64,000 nt of DNA from Hydrangea macrophylla (taxonomy: Eukaryota; Streptophyta; Magnoliopsida; Cornales; Hydrangeaceae), in the NCBI GenBank assembly GCA_033977485.1, contig CM066998.1:57502274-57566273 (forward strand), in the 5' to 3' direction. This document shows, one piece after another, positions 1 to 9,643 of the stretch (position 1 is the stretch's first letter; every line of letters starts with the position of its first letter). The position numbers and the translations under genes are program-made. The notes beneath the pieces are model-generated. The model did no database searches. It was not told where the DNA came from and saw only the letters and a list, made by a program, of their open reading frames with translations.

Positions 1-30
1 CGAGGCGAGCTGCCCGGGGGAGATCCTGAG

Positions 31-462
31 TTAGATAAGCGCGTCCCGGGCAACTGGGTGGAGAGGCAGGCGAAGGCCCGCCATGAAAGCATCCTTATAT
101 AGAATGAGGAAGTCCAACTTGTGGAAGTGAGCTCCGCTGTCATGGATAGCAAGGGAAAAAGGGCCGGGAAGGTCATATCTGTCCCTGATCCGATCAAAAT
201 TAGGGTCGCGCAGAATGGACTCGCATGAGAAGATGACCCCGGGGCTGTTCGGTACGGATCCCTCGTCGCCCGAACCCCGAGATGTCGAGACCACAGGAGA
301 ATCCCGGCGCGTTTCCTCAAAAGATACCCGGGCAGGGATCACCCCCTCACTCTGCTGATTAGAGGGGGCCAAGGAGGGAGGATCTAAGCTTACGCTTGAG
401 GACCCCGACTGCAACTGCTCGTCTTCAGACTGGGACAACGAATTGAAGTCTGAATGGCACAT
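31..462 (-). pseudogene. Antisense ORF of the gypsy element; putative plant gypsy-type domain (Transposase_28-like), broken
   Basis: This 143-codon frame starts at an ATG just inside a predicted splice acceptor. A Ser/Pro/Glu-rich N-terminus of about 80 residues is followed by a segment resembling the start of the plant 'putative gypsy type transposon' domain (PF04195): YDLPGPFSL near residue 95 and FMAGLRLPLHP near residue 128. The frame meets TAA at 31-33, yet the same frame continues upstream of it with LRISPGQLAS, the usual continuation of this domain, so the TAA looks like a nonsense mutation. It lies antisense to the host element. Function is unknown. Identification is by motif memory only. 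Confidence 0.55.
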
Positions 463-470
463 GATTAAGT

Positions 471-809
471 CTGTAGAAGGCCTACGGGCAGACGACCTAA
501 GAACGGGTCAAGAACTCCTAGCCTGATGTACAGAGGAGGTAGATCTAACAACCTAAAGGGCAGGTCGTACAAGATTTCTAGAAGAAATGTAACTCTTTCT
601 CAGGACTCTCCCGGGAACACCCGTTCGGTCAAACTGCTCTATTGTCCCCCGGACTGGAAGAAATGACAAAACTGAAAAAAAAAAATAAAATAAAATAAAA
701 ATAAAAATAAGTCTCACACTCGTTCTAACCCAAGTGGGTTTGTTCCCTCCAGCTTTGTTCAGAAAAGAAGAAGAGAATGAAGAACTGAAGACAGAAAGGA
801 AGGACTTAC
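471..809 (-). other. Predicted intron in the 5' UTR of the antisense ORF
   Basis: On the minus strand a donor with GTAAGT lies at 809 and a pyrimidine-rich acceptor ending in CTACAG at 471, eight bases before the ATG at 462. Removing the 339 bases joins a leader near the TATA box to the ORF. The stretch 553-888 is open on the same strand but overlaps this intron and looks non-coding. Confidence 0.4.
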
Positions 810-923
810 AAGGTTTCGCGTAGAAAAGAGGTCGGGAATCTTGCTCGGGATCTTGGTTGCTCTCAAACCGCTCGGTAAACTCTCTCACTTGGCAACAGGA
901 ATTAAAGAAATGAGTTAAGTCTT

Positions 924-932
924 CCTTTTATA
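924..932 (-). promoter_or_regulatory. TATA box of the antisense transcription unit
   Basis: The minus strand reads CTATAAAAGG here, a strong plant TATA box. It points away from the 3' LTR toward the antisense ORF, with the predicted intron donor about 115 bases downstream. Known in some Tat elements: antisense ORFs with their own promoters. Here the promoter is inferred from sequence only. Confidence 0.5.
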
Positions 933-1310
933 GGAATAGCGGACGGTCCGGATCAATCAGATCCAACGGCTCAGGGGTTTTCCCGCCAAGAGCCGCCAAA
1001 CAGCTGTCACCTCGGGCACGTGAAAGGTCGCCTCAAAAGATGCACGCATTAAATGCGTGGCGTAACAGTCCGGTTACCACGCAACAGTTCGATTACAATC
1101 GAACCGACTTTGCTGGATCCTGACCAGGCCAACTACTCCCTGACACGTGGCAACACCAACACCCGAGCTCTTCCATGTACCGGTCGGTTAATCCACCGGG
1201 ATGATCTGTAAGGTGGGCACCATTCCGAGCAGCAATCCCGGAGGACATCTGGACAGTTTCTAAGACTACTGATTTTCAGTCCTCACCCGATGAAGCATCC
1301 AGTCAGTTCC

Positions 1311-1322
1311 GAAAATGGGGGG
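1311..1322 (+). other. Polypurine tract (plus-strand primer)
   Basis: GAAAATGGGGGG lies four bases before the LTR start TGATATG. This is the normal position and composition of a retrotransposon polypurine tract and fixes the element's direction. Confidence 0.65.
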
Positions 1323-1326
1323 CAGC

Positions 1327-1950
1327 TGATATGTCCAAAATTATCTAGCCATGAAGCCAGTCTGCCACGTCACCTAGAAGTGCCTGTTACTTCGGTGAGG
1401 GTACCAGTGGCCAAGCTATCCGGAGGCGTTCGCCAGAACCGTGCGGTTCCTGTCAACAGGCCAGGATTGGAGGACCACGACATTTTGTGGACCTGGTCTA
1501 TCTGGCAGTTTCCTACTCCAGCTACAACTCTGCAAGATGGAATGTGGCAGTTTCCTAAACCACTTAGGAAACTCTCCCAAAATCATGCAAGTCAATTCTA
1601 ATTAGATTAGGCTTCCCAATCTAATTAACTTACCTTATAAGGGTGGACTCTTGCATCTATAAAAGAGCCCACCTACCCTGTCTACAGGGACACCCGAAAA
1701 AAGTTGACAACAGCTCTCTAGCTTACTAGCATATAACAGAGAGCTCACCATTATACGCATATACATGGCCGGTATTACTGGTAGTGCTGCCCCTCTTTGT
1801 TGGCTCTCCAGGCCCGCCGGTGATCTGCTAGTGGACGCGCACAGACGCAACCGTGGACGTAGGTTACCTTGTTAACGGGACCGAACCACACACAAATTGT
1901 TCTCGCCTTTTTTCTCTCTAAACCCTTCTTACCAATTTTAGGCAACATCA
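1327..1950 (+). mobile_element. 3' LTR of the partial gypsy element
   Basis: The 624-bp unit begins TGAT and ends ATCA. A TATA box (TATAAAA) at 1658-1664 is followed by a leader-like U5 rich in CT near the 3' end (TTTTTTCTCTCTAAACCC). The other LTR is outside the window, so the borders rest on the terminal inverted bases and the adjacent purine tract. Confidence 0.6.
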
Positions 1951-2774
1951 GTTAAATGCTCAACTTTAGTAGATAGAGAAATAGTTGCTCGTTTTTGTAA
2001 ATCTCTTTTTATATATATATGTAGAGGACTAGTTTTTGTAAATCAATATGCACATTAATGACTTTGGTTTATTATGTTTTTGTCAATTTCTATAAAAGTT
2101 GTTACTAGAGATACAATCCAACTTTAAGACTTGTGAGGGGCATCATATCCTTTTGTCAAGAGGAAGCACTAATATTGTAACTGAAGTTTTCTCAAATGTT
2201 TTTTTTAGTTTATTTACTTTCGTCATCGATCTAAGGCCTGGATTCTTGGATCCATCCTTGTTCAGCGAACTTTTGAATATTTCCATAAATGAATTCCGCA
2301 TCAAGCCTACCGACTTACTTTCCAACGATAAACTGTCGAACCTAATTTGAACAAAACCTCATCTTCCCTATTTTAAGCATCTACGTTCGAATGCCACAAC
2401 CCACGTTCGAATCATTGGTATCGATAACATGCCCAAAATTAACATTTTCTCGTCATATGACCGATTCTACCTCTTCTCAAAATGAAATAATTCATGAATA
2501 TAAGCATGGCTCTGAAATGGAGCGATCTTTGTATTCATTATCATCTTTTTAGGTAAAATGTTAGGAGTATATAAAAGTATAAATATAACATTTGCATTAT
2601 GAGGACGGCGAAACAGGCCCTACCTAAAATTTTGAGAAACAACATACGAAATTAACTTGGGTTGATAGATTGAACTGCCTATACTCAAAAGAAGCTTGGT
2701 TGAGTTTCTTTGAAATATTTGGCAGCTAGATAAATCTAGAGCTTAATACATAAATATTTGTGTAATTTACTTAA
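1951..2774. other. Intergenic stretch, no gene recognised
   Basis: AT-rich DNA with short overlapping frames only. A TA run lies at about 2010-2022. No receptor-kinase transmembrane or kinase exon was recognised, although the CRK exon to the right would normally be followed here by such exons on the minus strand. Confidence 0.6.
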
Positions 2775-3478
2775 ACCAGGCGTTGGTGGTGGTGGAAGTG
2801 GTGGTAGTGGTGGAGCATCATACATCGTAGATTCATAAAATTGTTCCAAACCATACTAAAAAATACAGCTTGGTCTAAGTACATTCATAGCTGATTTCAT
2901 AGGACAGCAACCCTTATATTTCATGACCGCCCCGCGTAGGCAGTTTGAACAATCGGTTGATGATAAATCAGGAGTACACTGCACAAGTCCATATAAAATT
3001 TGAATGCTATCAAACTTGGCCTGTCCAGTTGCAAATTTAAGCCTATAGGAACCCATTGCAGCCCTGTCCACGAGATCACCAACCAAATCATCAAAGGCCT
3101 GATCAAAATCGTCAACATTATTTGTTATGATGTCTCTTGTAATATAAACAATCATATGCGGACTATACTCCATGTGGCGAAACGAGGACTTGTCCGAGAC
3201 CTGTACTATGCACCGATGGTTATTATTTGCCCAACCAACTGCTTCTTTCTGGTATGGACAACCTTGGTTGATTTCGTGACTTGAGGAGTTAATACAGTTG
3301 AAACAAATTTTGCGTGAAAGGTCTGCCTTGCAGAGTGCAAGCACATAAACCATGTCAGAGTCTTGGCCAATCTTTGAATTATAAAATCCGTCATTTGATA
3401 AAGTGCTGTCCGCGAGCGAAAAGAGTGCGAGGTTTCGATTTCAGGCGTATAGTCAGCGGTGAAGTTGCATGTGGTATA
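2775..3478 (-). pseudogene. CRK (DUF26 receptor-like kinase) first-exon remnant, part after the CACTA insertion
   Basis: DUF26 (Gnk2/stress-antifungal) exodomain of a cysteine-rich receptor-like kinase. Recognisable pieces are GFYNSKIGQDSD, VYVLALCKADLS, a CxxC pair in ICFNCINSSS, then LKFATGQAKFD, YGLVQCTPDLSSTDCSNC and VLRPSC. A proline-rich linker (APPLPPLPPPPTP) precedes the likely exon end near 2775. The frame is broken upstream of GFYN (shift near 3400-3460), and a TAG lies just after PSCIF at 2853-2855. No transmembrane or kinase exons are seen to the left. The signal-peptide part lies on the far side of the CACTA element at 8638-8712. CRKs are apoplastic sensors; this copy cannot work. 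Confidence 0.8.
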
Positions 3479-3990
3479 CACTACAACAAAAATAGGTTTT
3501 TGCAAAGAAAAAGTTCCTTGCAAAAGGCCACAATTTCGTTGCAAAACCCTTTTGCAAGGAAAGTCTTATTCCTTGCAGAAGTTTCCTCTCTAGAGCTTCT
3601 AGCAACGAAAACAAATTTCCTTGCAAATTCTTACATTTTGCAAGGAAATTTTTTCCTTGCTAGTGCTCAGGTTTCGTTGCTAAATGTCTAATTTCCTTGC
3701 AAAAAACCTGTCTTTGTATTATAATTTGGACAATTGGCAAGGAAAAAATTTCGTTGCTAAATATCCAAGTCTAAGGCAAGGAAATATGTTCCTTGCTAAA
3801 AGTCATTTTTAGCAAGGAATATGATTTCCTTGCAAATAATATTAACATAAGGCAATGAAATAATTTCCTTGCGAAAGGAGACTTTTAGCAAGGCAAAATT
3901 AGTTCCTTGCCAATTAAATAACTCTAAGACAAGGAAATAATTTCCCTGCTAAAAGTTATTTTTAGCAACAAAAATATGGTTCCTTGCCCA
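3479..3990. repeat. Left subterminal repeats of the CACTA element
   Basis: Many copies of GCAAGGAA and its complement TTCCTTGC, mixed with TTTAGCAA, occur in both orientations. Such arrays are the usual transposase-binding region of CACTA elements. Confidence 0.8.
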
Positions 3991-4419
3991 TTTTGTTCTC
4001 TTAAAAGTAACCCCAACAATGCCTGTTCAATTCAATATTTATTTTTAATCCTATAATACTTCAAAACCTGTTCAATTTATAAATATAGAATAATCCAAAC
4101 TTGTCCAACATGAAATTTTTTTATTAAATATCACATCTAACATTACACAAGTTTCAAATATCCAAAAAAATACATAATAGGTCACCAAAAAAAAAACAAC
4201 ATAACATAAATTTTCATATTTCCGGCATCCTAGCTACTAAATAAGTCCTACAATACACGTTTAGTAAAAAAAAAGTCCCATATCATAAAGACAATTGAAC
4301 ACTAACGAGCAATCCACCAACTCTACGCACCATCTGCATAAAAAAAATAAAAGAGTACCGTTAATATCTTATAAATTTATAAAAGAAGAGGAAAAAAACA
4401 CGGAATTACCCCATGTAAC

Positions 4420-4500
4420 CACTACACCAAACGGGCACATTACTAACGGTTATTTACCATTAGTAAAATTATTACTAACGGTAAATTACCGTTAGGAATA
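4420..4500. other. Lone CACTA-like terminus inside the larger CACTA element
   Basis: CACTACACCAAACGGGC begins here, followed by repeats of TACTAACGGT and TTACCGTTAG. This resembles the terminus and subterminal repeats of a different CACTA family. I found no matching inverted end nearby, so it may be a truncated nested copy or chance. Confidence 0.35.
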
Positions 4501-4814
4501 AAGTGTGACTAAAAGTTTCATCATAAATGTTTCAATTCCCTCTAAGACACAGGCAAGTTACATAGTACATGTAAAAAAATATATGATATCATTTGTTAAT
4601 TAATGATGAGGTTTGTAAATAGGGCAATTGTGGTTTTAAAACATATTTTATGGGCTGGGTCAAGCCGTGGACAATGAAATGGGCTTAGGCTAGGGATTCA
4701 CATAAATGGTCTTTACTCAGGCCATGGGCAGGCCTAGGATTGGAATTCAAATTGGTTGGATAGGTTTACTTTCACATAAATGGGTTTTACTCAGGCCATG
4801 GACAGGCCTAGGAG

Positions 4815-4958
4815 TGAGTGAGTGAGAGAGAGAGGGGAAGAGGGAGAGAGGGATGGAATGAAGAGAGAGAGAGAGAGAGAGAGGGGGAAGGAAGGGGGAG
4901 AGAGAGAGAGAGGGAGAGAGGGGGGAGGGAAGGGAGAGAGAGAGAGAGAGAGAGAGAG
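4815..4958. repeat. GA-rich microsatellite
   Basis: Imperfect (GA)n with GGGA/GGAAG interruptions. Reading frames through it give Arg/Glu repeats only and are not taken as genes. Confidence 0.9.
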
Positions 4959-5009
4959 TATCTTCTTGAAATCAGCTGGGAATCAAGTTCAAATTTCCAA
5001 AGTGAATAA

Positions 5010-6576
5010 TGTTTACATCAAGCAACATTCAATATACAATATGCATTGGATAGTGGTTAAAACCTAGATCTTTCCATGTTCTGATTAAAGCTTGAATCAT
5101 GCAAAAAGTTTACTAAAACCTGAATGCTAATTACCCTAACAGGCATATGCAATGCACATGTCACTTTGGTTCCAGTATAATGCTATAGTTTAGGTTCTAG
5201 GAACCCAAGAATGGACAAGCTACTATCATACATAGGTTTGCCTTTATGTTGGATTAGCTACTTAGCACAATCCAATAGAACCATATCAATTTTTCTGAGA
5301 CGTGAGTTTCTCGTTGCTTTCATGAGGTGCTTATGTGCTTCCTACTCATCAGATGATGTTAGGGTTCAAAAGATTCTTATTAACAGAAAACTAAAAACTT
5401 AGAGCCCGTTTGGTATTGCTGTAGGAATGAGAGATTTCTTCTTTAACAGATTTTTGACTAATCAGCGAATTGCTGCCTCTAATTTAAGCTGTTAGAATTA
5501 AACTAATTAGATCTTCCTTCTGACTTCTAAAACTGTACAGGTGATCCTAAAATTTCAGCTATATCATAATCGTCTCACCAGGAGGTCTAACAACAATAAA
5601 TCTCTAGCGCTTATATTCAACAAACACAGCAGAGTTAAGAATACCCATATGAATGTGAAAAGTGTGTGGTTCTACAGTTGCTGAACCAGCAACGACAAAC
5701 TAGTTTTACAAGCACCAAGTAAATTTTGGACATAAAAAGTCGTCCACCAGAAACTTTTCTTTCTTAAAGATCAACGCTTCCATCAAGTTGGAATCAAGCA
5801 AGCTAGGAAAATGGAGGAGAATGGATATTCGTTTTCTTAAATTGTCACTAATGTTATTTTCTATATTTTTTACCACCTCGATAATGTCCACAATTTTAGT
5901 GAAGAGAGGAAACACACAAGATTTTTGAGAATACACCTTCTAAGATTTTTATACTACTACATGGCCTCGTTTGGCCTTGTTTGCCAAGCAATTATAGAGC
6001 TTCAAGTTCCTCTCTAGGCTGCTCCAGTTCCTCTCTAGGCTGCTCCAATTTCTCGTTTGAACTGACCATGTGGCATTTTTGTTTGGAACCCATAAACTCC
6101 ACAATTTGCTAAATTAGCACATTTGTATGTAAGGAAGCGTTGTACAAGTGTTGAACAAGTCATTGATTTTAATTGTATGAATTTATTTTTCAGCATTTTG
6201 GGCACGTCCTGGACACTTTATGCGACATCCAAAACGCGTTAGGTGTTTTCAAATTAGATTTTGTTTTTCAAGTTACGTCACAATAAAGAATTTATTCCCT
6301 TTTTCAATGTTCAGTTCCTTTTATGCTACTGGTATATAAGCCTAGTTCCTAGACACATGTATGTCTAAATATCAATTCTTGACGTACAAATTGGACTACA
6401 CTATGATGTTATGCTTTTAATTTATTGAGTATTGTAATGTTATGCTTTTGGGTATAAATTGATTCTACGTATTCATTTGTGTTAAATTAAATTGATTATG
6501 CATATTCATTTATGTCAAATTCTTCTACCTTCTTTTTTTTTGCATTCTTCTACCTTCCTTTTTATGCAATAATAAC

Positions 6577-6579
<3 letters not shown>
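5010..6579. other. CACTA interior, no recognised coding content
   Basis: AT-rich sequence without recognisable domains. A 76-codon minus-strand frame at 5706-5936 has no family I recognise. Part may be intron or flanking DNA captured with the host fragments further right. Confidence 0.5.

Positions 6580-6632
<53 letters not shown>
6580..6632. repeat. (CT)n microsatellite
   Basis: An almost perfect run of about 26 CT units within the CACTA element. Confidence 0.95.
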
Positions 6633-6636
<4 letters not shown>

Positions 6637-6753
6637 GCTTTAGCCTATTGTTTGAATCTGAATCTACTCACACAACTAATTATAGACTACAAAAATTGGC
6701 AAAACAAATAGCTACAAAAATCTGAACTTTACACATACCTTAAGAACACTTAC

Positions 6754-6874
6754 CATGTAATACGCAATACCAGAGAGCCAATCGTTGTTCTGTTTGGTGC
6801 CAGTAACCAAATCAGCAGACGAAACAGTTGCACCGACAATTGTGTAGACAAAATTTTTGGCTCAGCCAGGAACT
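6754..6874 (-). pseudogene. Captured exon resembling the N-terminal region of ALBINO3 (Oxa1/YidC family)
   Basis: On the minus strand an exon-like block is bounded by an acceptor (CAG near 6875-6880) and a consensus donor, ATG|GTAAGTG at 6754/6753. One frame reads KNFVYTIVGATVSSADLV and then QNNDWLSGIAYYM. This resembles the part of plant ALB3 just before the first conserved hydrophobic block (YTIADAAV...AD, then W..I...ME). ALB3 inserts light-harvesting proteins into thylakoids. A TGA lies near the start of the frame, just before AKNFVYT, and no further ALB3 exons were recognised, so this is a fragment. It sits inside the CACTA element, suggesting gene capture. The family match is from memory of ALB3. 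Confidence 0.5.
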
Positions 6875-7731
6875 CTGCACTGCTTCTCTTGTTCACTCAA
6901 ATCATGCAATTCAACAAATCAAGTAAAATTTCGTGTTAGAAATTATGATTTGAAAAGGTAAAACAATTTGTGAGCAAAAACTTCTCATTATGCTTTAAGG
7001 AACAAGCAAATAAAAGCACCTTAATTACTGGGTATAAAAGCAAATAAAAAGCAAGAAAAAAGGATTCATCAGATTAACAATAAATGAAATTACTTAACCA
7101 GTTTGTGTGCATAGGAAAACTTAGAGATGCAGGCAAGTCTATAATTATAATGTTCAACTTTTGATCGATCCTAAAGATAAAACGATTGATCAGAACACTA
7201 AAGTAAAAATAGCTTCATCTTCTGTTGGAATATTTTAACAAAAAAATATATATTTGAGTGTGAGATTATAATCTTTTAGAAGTAAAATATTAAGAAAAGA
7301 ATTTTAATCATTGTGCCAATGGATGTGGGAGGACTTGGTCCACAAGTCCCATGACTTGGTCCAATTTCGGCAACTATTTCCATTATCTTCCTCATCAAGT
7401 TAGCATACATGTGATTAAATTGGAAAATATATTGTACCCAGCTAGCCCAGTAATGTGTGGATAAACAAATTCATAATATCATATATGTATACATATATAT
7501 AGACAGAGCCTACCTAATCTAGGAGAAAACCCCAAAACTAACACAGAGCACTATTCAGATCCATGGAAAGAACAACAAAACATACCCCAAAAAAATAAAA
7601 GGAAAAGGGAACCCCTTTACCTTTTTTTTTCTACTAAACCAAACCCTGACTTGTGTAGCACAAACCAAATTGACCAATAAATCAAAACTTCACACTGTAA
7701 TTCCAAATTGTATATACACACACAGGCGAAT

Positions 7732-7757
7732 AGAGAGAGAGAGAGAGAGAGAGAGAG
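7732..7757. repeat. (GA)n microsatellite
   Basis: Thirteen GA units next to a CACA-rich stretch. Confidence 0.9.
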
Positions 7758-7833
7758 TAATTCACACAGTAGCACACACACATACTCATACACACACAAA
7801 CATGCACAAAGAGAGAAAGGGAGGGAGACTTAC

Positions 7834-8008
7834 CTGAGGAGGACGAGGCGAAGGCGGCGGTGGCGTAGAAGAGGAGGCGGGGAGGTAGTTTCGGAGAGGG
7901 CCGGGGAGTTTCGGAGAGGAGCAGGGACGGGAGGGGGGGGGGGGGGGGGGGGAGAACGAGCAAAGGCGGCGGCAAGCAGCGAGCAGAGCTGGCAGAGAGT
8001 GACGACAC
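7834..8008 (-). pseudogene. Captured first exon with organelle transit-peptide-like sequence
   Basis: The frame starts with MSSLSASSARCLPPPLL and continues as a Ser/Pro/Leu/Arg-rich stretch without acidic residues until FYATAAFASSSSG. There it meets a consensus donor, CAG|GTAAGT, at 7834/7833. The composition is that of a plastid or mitochondrial transit peptide. It lies on the same strand and upstream of the ALB3-like exon, so both could come from one captured gene, but the distance (about 960 bases) and the lack of a clear link leave this open. A 20-G run at 7933-7952 inside it codes for the polyproline part. Confidence 0.4.
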
Positions 8009-8179
8009 TGGTGGGTGAGAGAGGAGACGCCGTGATGGGTGTTGATCAGATGTCGTGAGAGAGAAAGAGAGAATGGGGAAGTTTGGGGATTTTGTAAACT
8101 AGGGCACCACATATTTTGGTTCATTCTAATGAATATCTGCCAGATTATCGAGAGGGAAAATTGGAGGAAAATGTTTTGG

Positions 8180-8634
8180 CTGATTAGTTGTATTAGCAAG
8201 GAAATTCTTTCCTTGCAAAGGAGTTTTTTTTTTCATTTTTAGGCAAGGATTAAATAATTCTTTGCTAAAATGTACTTGTAGCAAGAAAATAAGTTTCCTT
8301 GCTAAAAACAAGTATTAGCAAGGAGCACATTTCCTTGGTAGAAAGTATTCTCCCAAATATTTACTTAATTTTAGGCAAGGAATAATAATTTCCTTGCCAA
8401 AAACATACTTTTAGCAAGGAGTTTCATTTTTCGTTGCTAAATAATTCACTTTAGGCAAGAAAAATGGTATTTCCTTGCCAAATACTTTATTTTTAGCATT
8501 TTCCTTGCCTAATGTGTATGTCTTGCAGCCTTTTGGCAACAAAATAAAATTTCCTTGGAATTACTATACTTTTAGCAAGAAAATTTACCTTTCCTTGTCA
8601 AGCTTCCTTGCAAAAACTCATTTTTGTTGTAGTG
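8180..8634. repeat. Right subterminal repeats of the CACTA element
   Basis: Repeated TTCCTTGC, GCAAGGAA and TTTAGCAAG in both orientations mirror the left end. Confidence 0.8.
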
Positions 8635-8637
8635 ATA

Positions 8638-8712
8638 ACACCATTGGACAGAGGTGAGAGTAAGGGTTAGGAGAGTATAGGAAAGTAGGACAATTAAAGT
8701 TGAAGAAGCCAT
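8638..8712 (-). pseudogene. CRK signal-peptide fragment, part before the CACTA insertion
   Basis: The minus strand opens with ATG at 8712 and encodes MASSTLIVLLSYTLLTLTLT, a textbook secretory signal peptide with a hydrophobic core. It ends SVQWCY at the ATA target duplication of the CACTA element. The continuing DUF26 sequence resumes at 3478. Upstream of the ATG, sequence shared with 9381-9490 marks the CRK leader and promoter. Confidence 0.7.
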
Positions 8713-9175
8713 TGCATTTCTGAATGAAGTTTTCAATAGAGATATGAATATTGGGTGTTACCGTACTGTTGGTTAATAATTGTTGGTCCCCTGTAAGTTA
8801 TTGTGTTTGACTAAGGCTGTTTTCAATTTTTTTTAGTTATATGAATCTGCAAATTTGGTATAATTGATTTACTTAGGGCGTTGTGGAAAACACCGCATTA
8901 CTTGACCAGTAAAAGAAGAAGTAGAGGAAAAGTAGCCAAAAGCAACTACAGTTGATAGTGATTGCCTGATTGGAGTGTTGTTAGGCAGACAGATAATGTC
9001 GTTAGTAATTTTCATGGAATTTTCATTTGGTTTTCGGAGCTTATGTAGTGCGTGCATGGTGGTTTTTGCGCACCATATGTACAAGATAGAGACAGGTTTG
9101 GATAAAAGCCATCGTGGGTTTACAATCGTGGTTTTGTTAGTTTCAATTTTTTACACTATTGGATACAATTTTCGT
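8713..9175. other. CRK upstream flank, no gene
   Basis: The piece 8713-8830 matches 9382-9500, the flank of the next CRK fragment. The piece 8880-9165 matches 12556-12790 and 50717-50990. This indicates tandem duplication of the CRK 5' region. Confidence 0.5.
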
Positions 9176-9381
9176 TCATAGGTTACAGTTTTTGTCTGAT
9201 GAAGGGTCTCCCCTACAGAGTGCGAGCGCGTAAACTCTTCCAGTCGTGGCCGATGGTGGAAGTGAAATAACCATCAATTGATAGAGTGTTGTCCGCAAGC
9301 GAAGAGAGTGTGAGGTTTCGGTTTCGGGCATATGCGTTGTCAGTGGTGAAGTTGGAGGACAATTGAAGTTGAAGAAACCAT
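9176..9381 (-). pseudogene. Second CRK first-exon fragment (DUF26 start)
   Basis: ATG at 9381 begins a shortened signal sequence (MVSSTSIVLQLHH). A deletion brings it directly to NFTTDNAYARNRNLTLSSLA and then a Gly-Tyr-Phe-Thr stretch. After a one-base frame change, GRVYALALCRGDPSSDK follows, and the homology ends near 9180. It parallels the copy at 2775-3478. It is only the first third of a DUF26 domain and is not functional. Confidence 0.7.
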
Positions 9382-9643
9382 TGCATTTCTGAATGAAGTT
9401 TTCAATAGAGATGTGAATATTGGGTGTTACCATACAGGGGATTTGGTTAATAATTGTTGTCCCTGCCTCCTGGAAGTTTTGGTGTTTGAGTAAGGCTGTT
9501 TTCAAAAAAAAATTTGGTCTCCATGAACTCATGAGCTTTGGCTGTCTATTAAGTCGAGAGTAATAATATGCTTCCCGAATTCTATATTCCAAATGTTTAT
9601 CAAAATATGTGGCAGTGATTAGTGGCATAGACATGCAATTATT

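Larger units (their letters stand above)
1..1950 (+). mobile_element. 3' end of a Ty3/gypsy element, probably Tat type (left part outside window)
   Basis: Only the terminal part is present: a non-coding and antisense-coding stretch, a polypurine tract and the 3' LTR. The orientation comes from the purine tract followed directly by a TG-starting LTR, and from a + strand TATA box in that LTR. No protease, RT or integrase is in view, so the lineage is inferred from the antisense ORF between the expected integrase position and the 3' LTR, an arrangement known in some plant Tat elements. The sequence after 1950 shows no primer-binding site, which fits a 3' rather than a 5' LTR. Confidence 0.65.
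3479..8634. mobile_element. Nonautonomous CACTA (En/Spm) transposon, 5,156 bp
   Basis: The left end reads CACTACAACAAAAA and the right end is its exact inverted complement. The element is flanked by the 3-bp target duplication ATA (3476-3478 and 8635-8637), as expected for CACTA elements. Both ends carry dense subterminal repeats of the type TTCCTTGC/GCAAGGAA. No transposase (TNPD or TNPA) was recognised. The interior carries GA/CT microsatellites, a second CACTA-like terminus at 4420, and minus-strand exon-like pieces at 6754-6874 and 7834-8008 that look captured from host genes. It is inserted in the signal-peptide coding part of a CRK gene. Confidence 0.9.

Noticed and set aside
1951..2774. 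Search for CRK transmembrane and kinase exons left of the DUF26 exon
   Set aside because: No kinase motif (such as HRDL or DFG in a suitable context) was found on the minus strand, so the CRK is reported as an exon-1 remnant only.
3000..3691. + strand frames across the CRK exon and the CACTA left end
   Set aside because: They cross the transposon border, and the CRK motifs are clearly on the other strand.
4818..5067. Arg/Glu-rich reading frames
   Set aside because: They are translations of a GA microsatellite in several frames and have no domain or codon signal.
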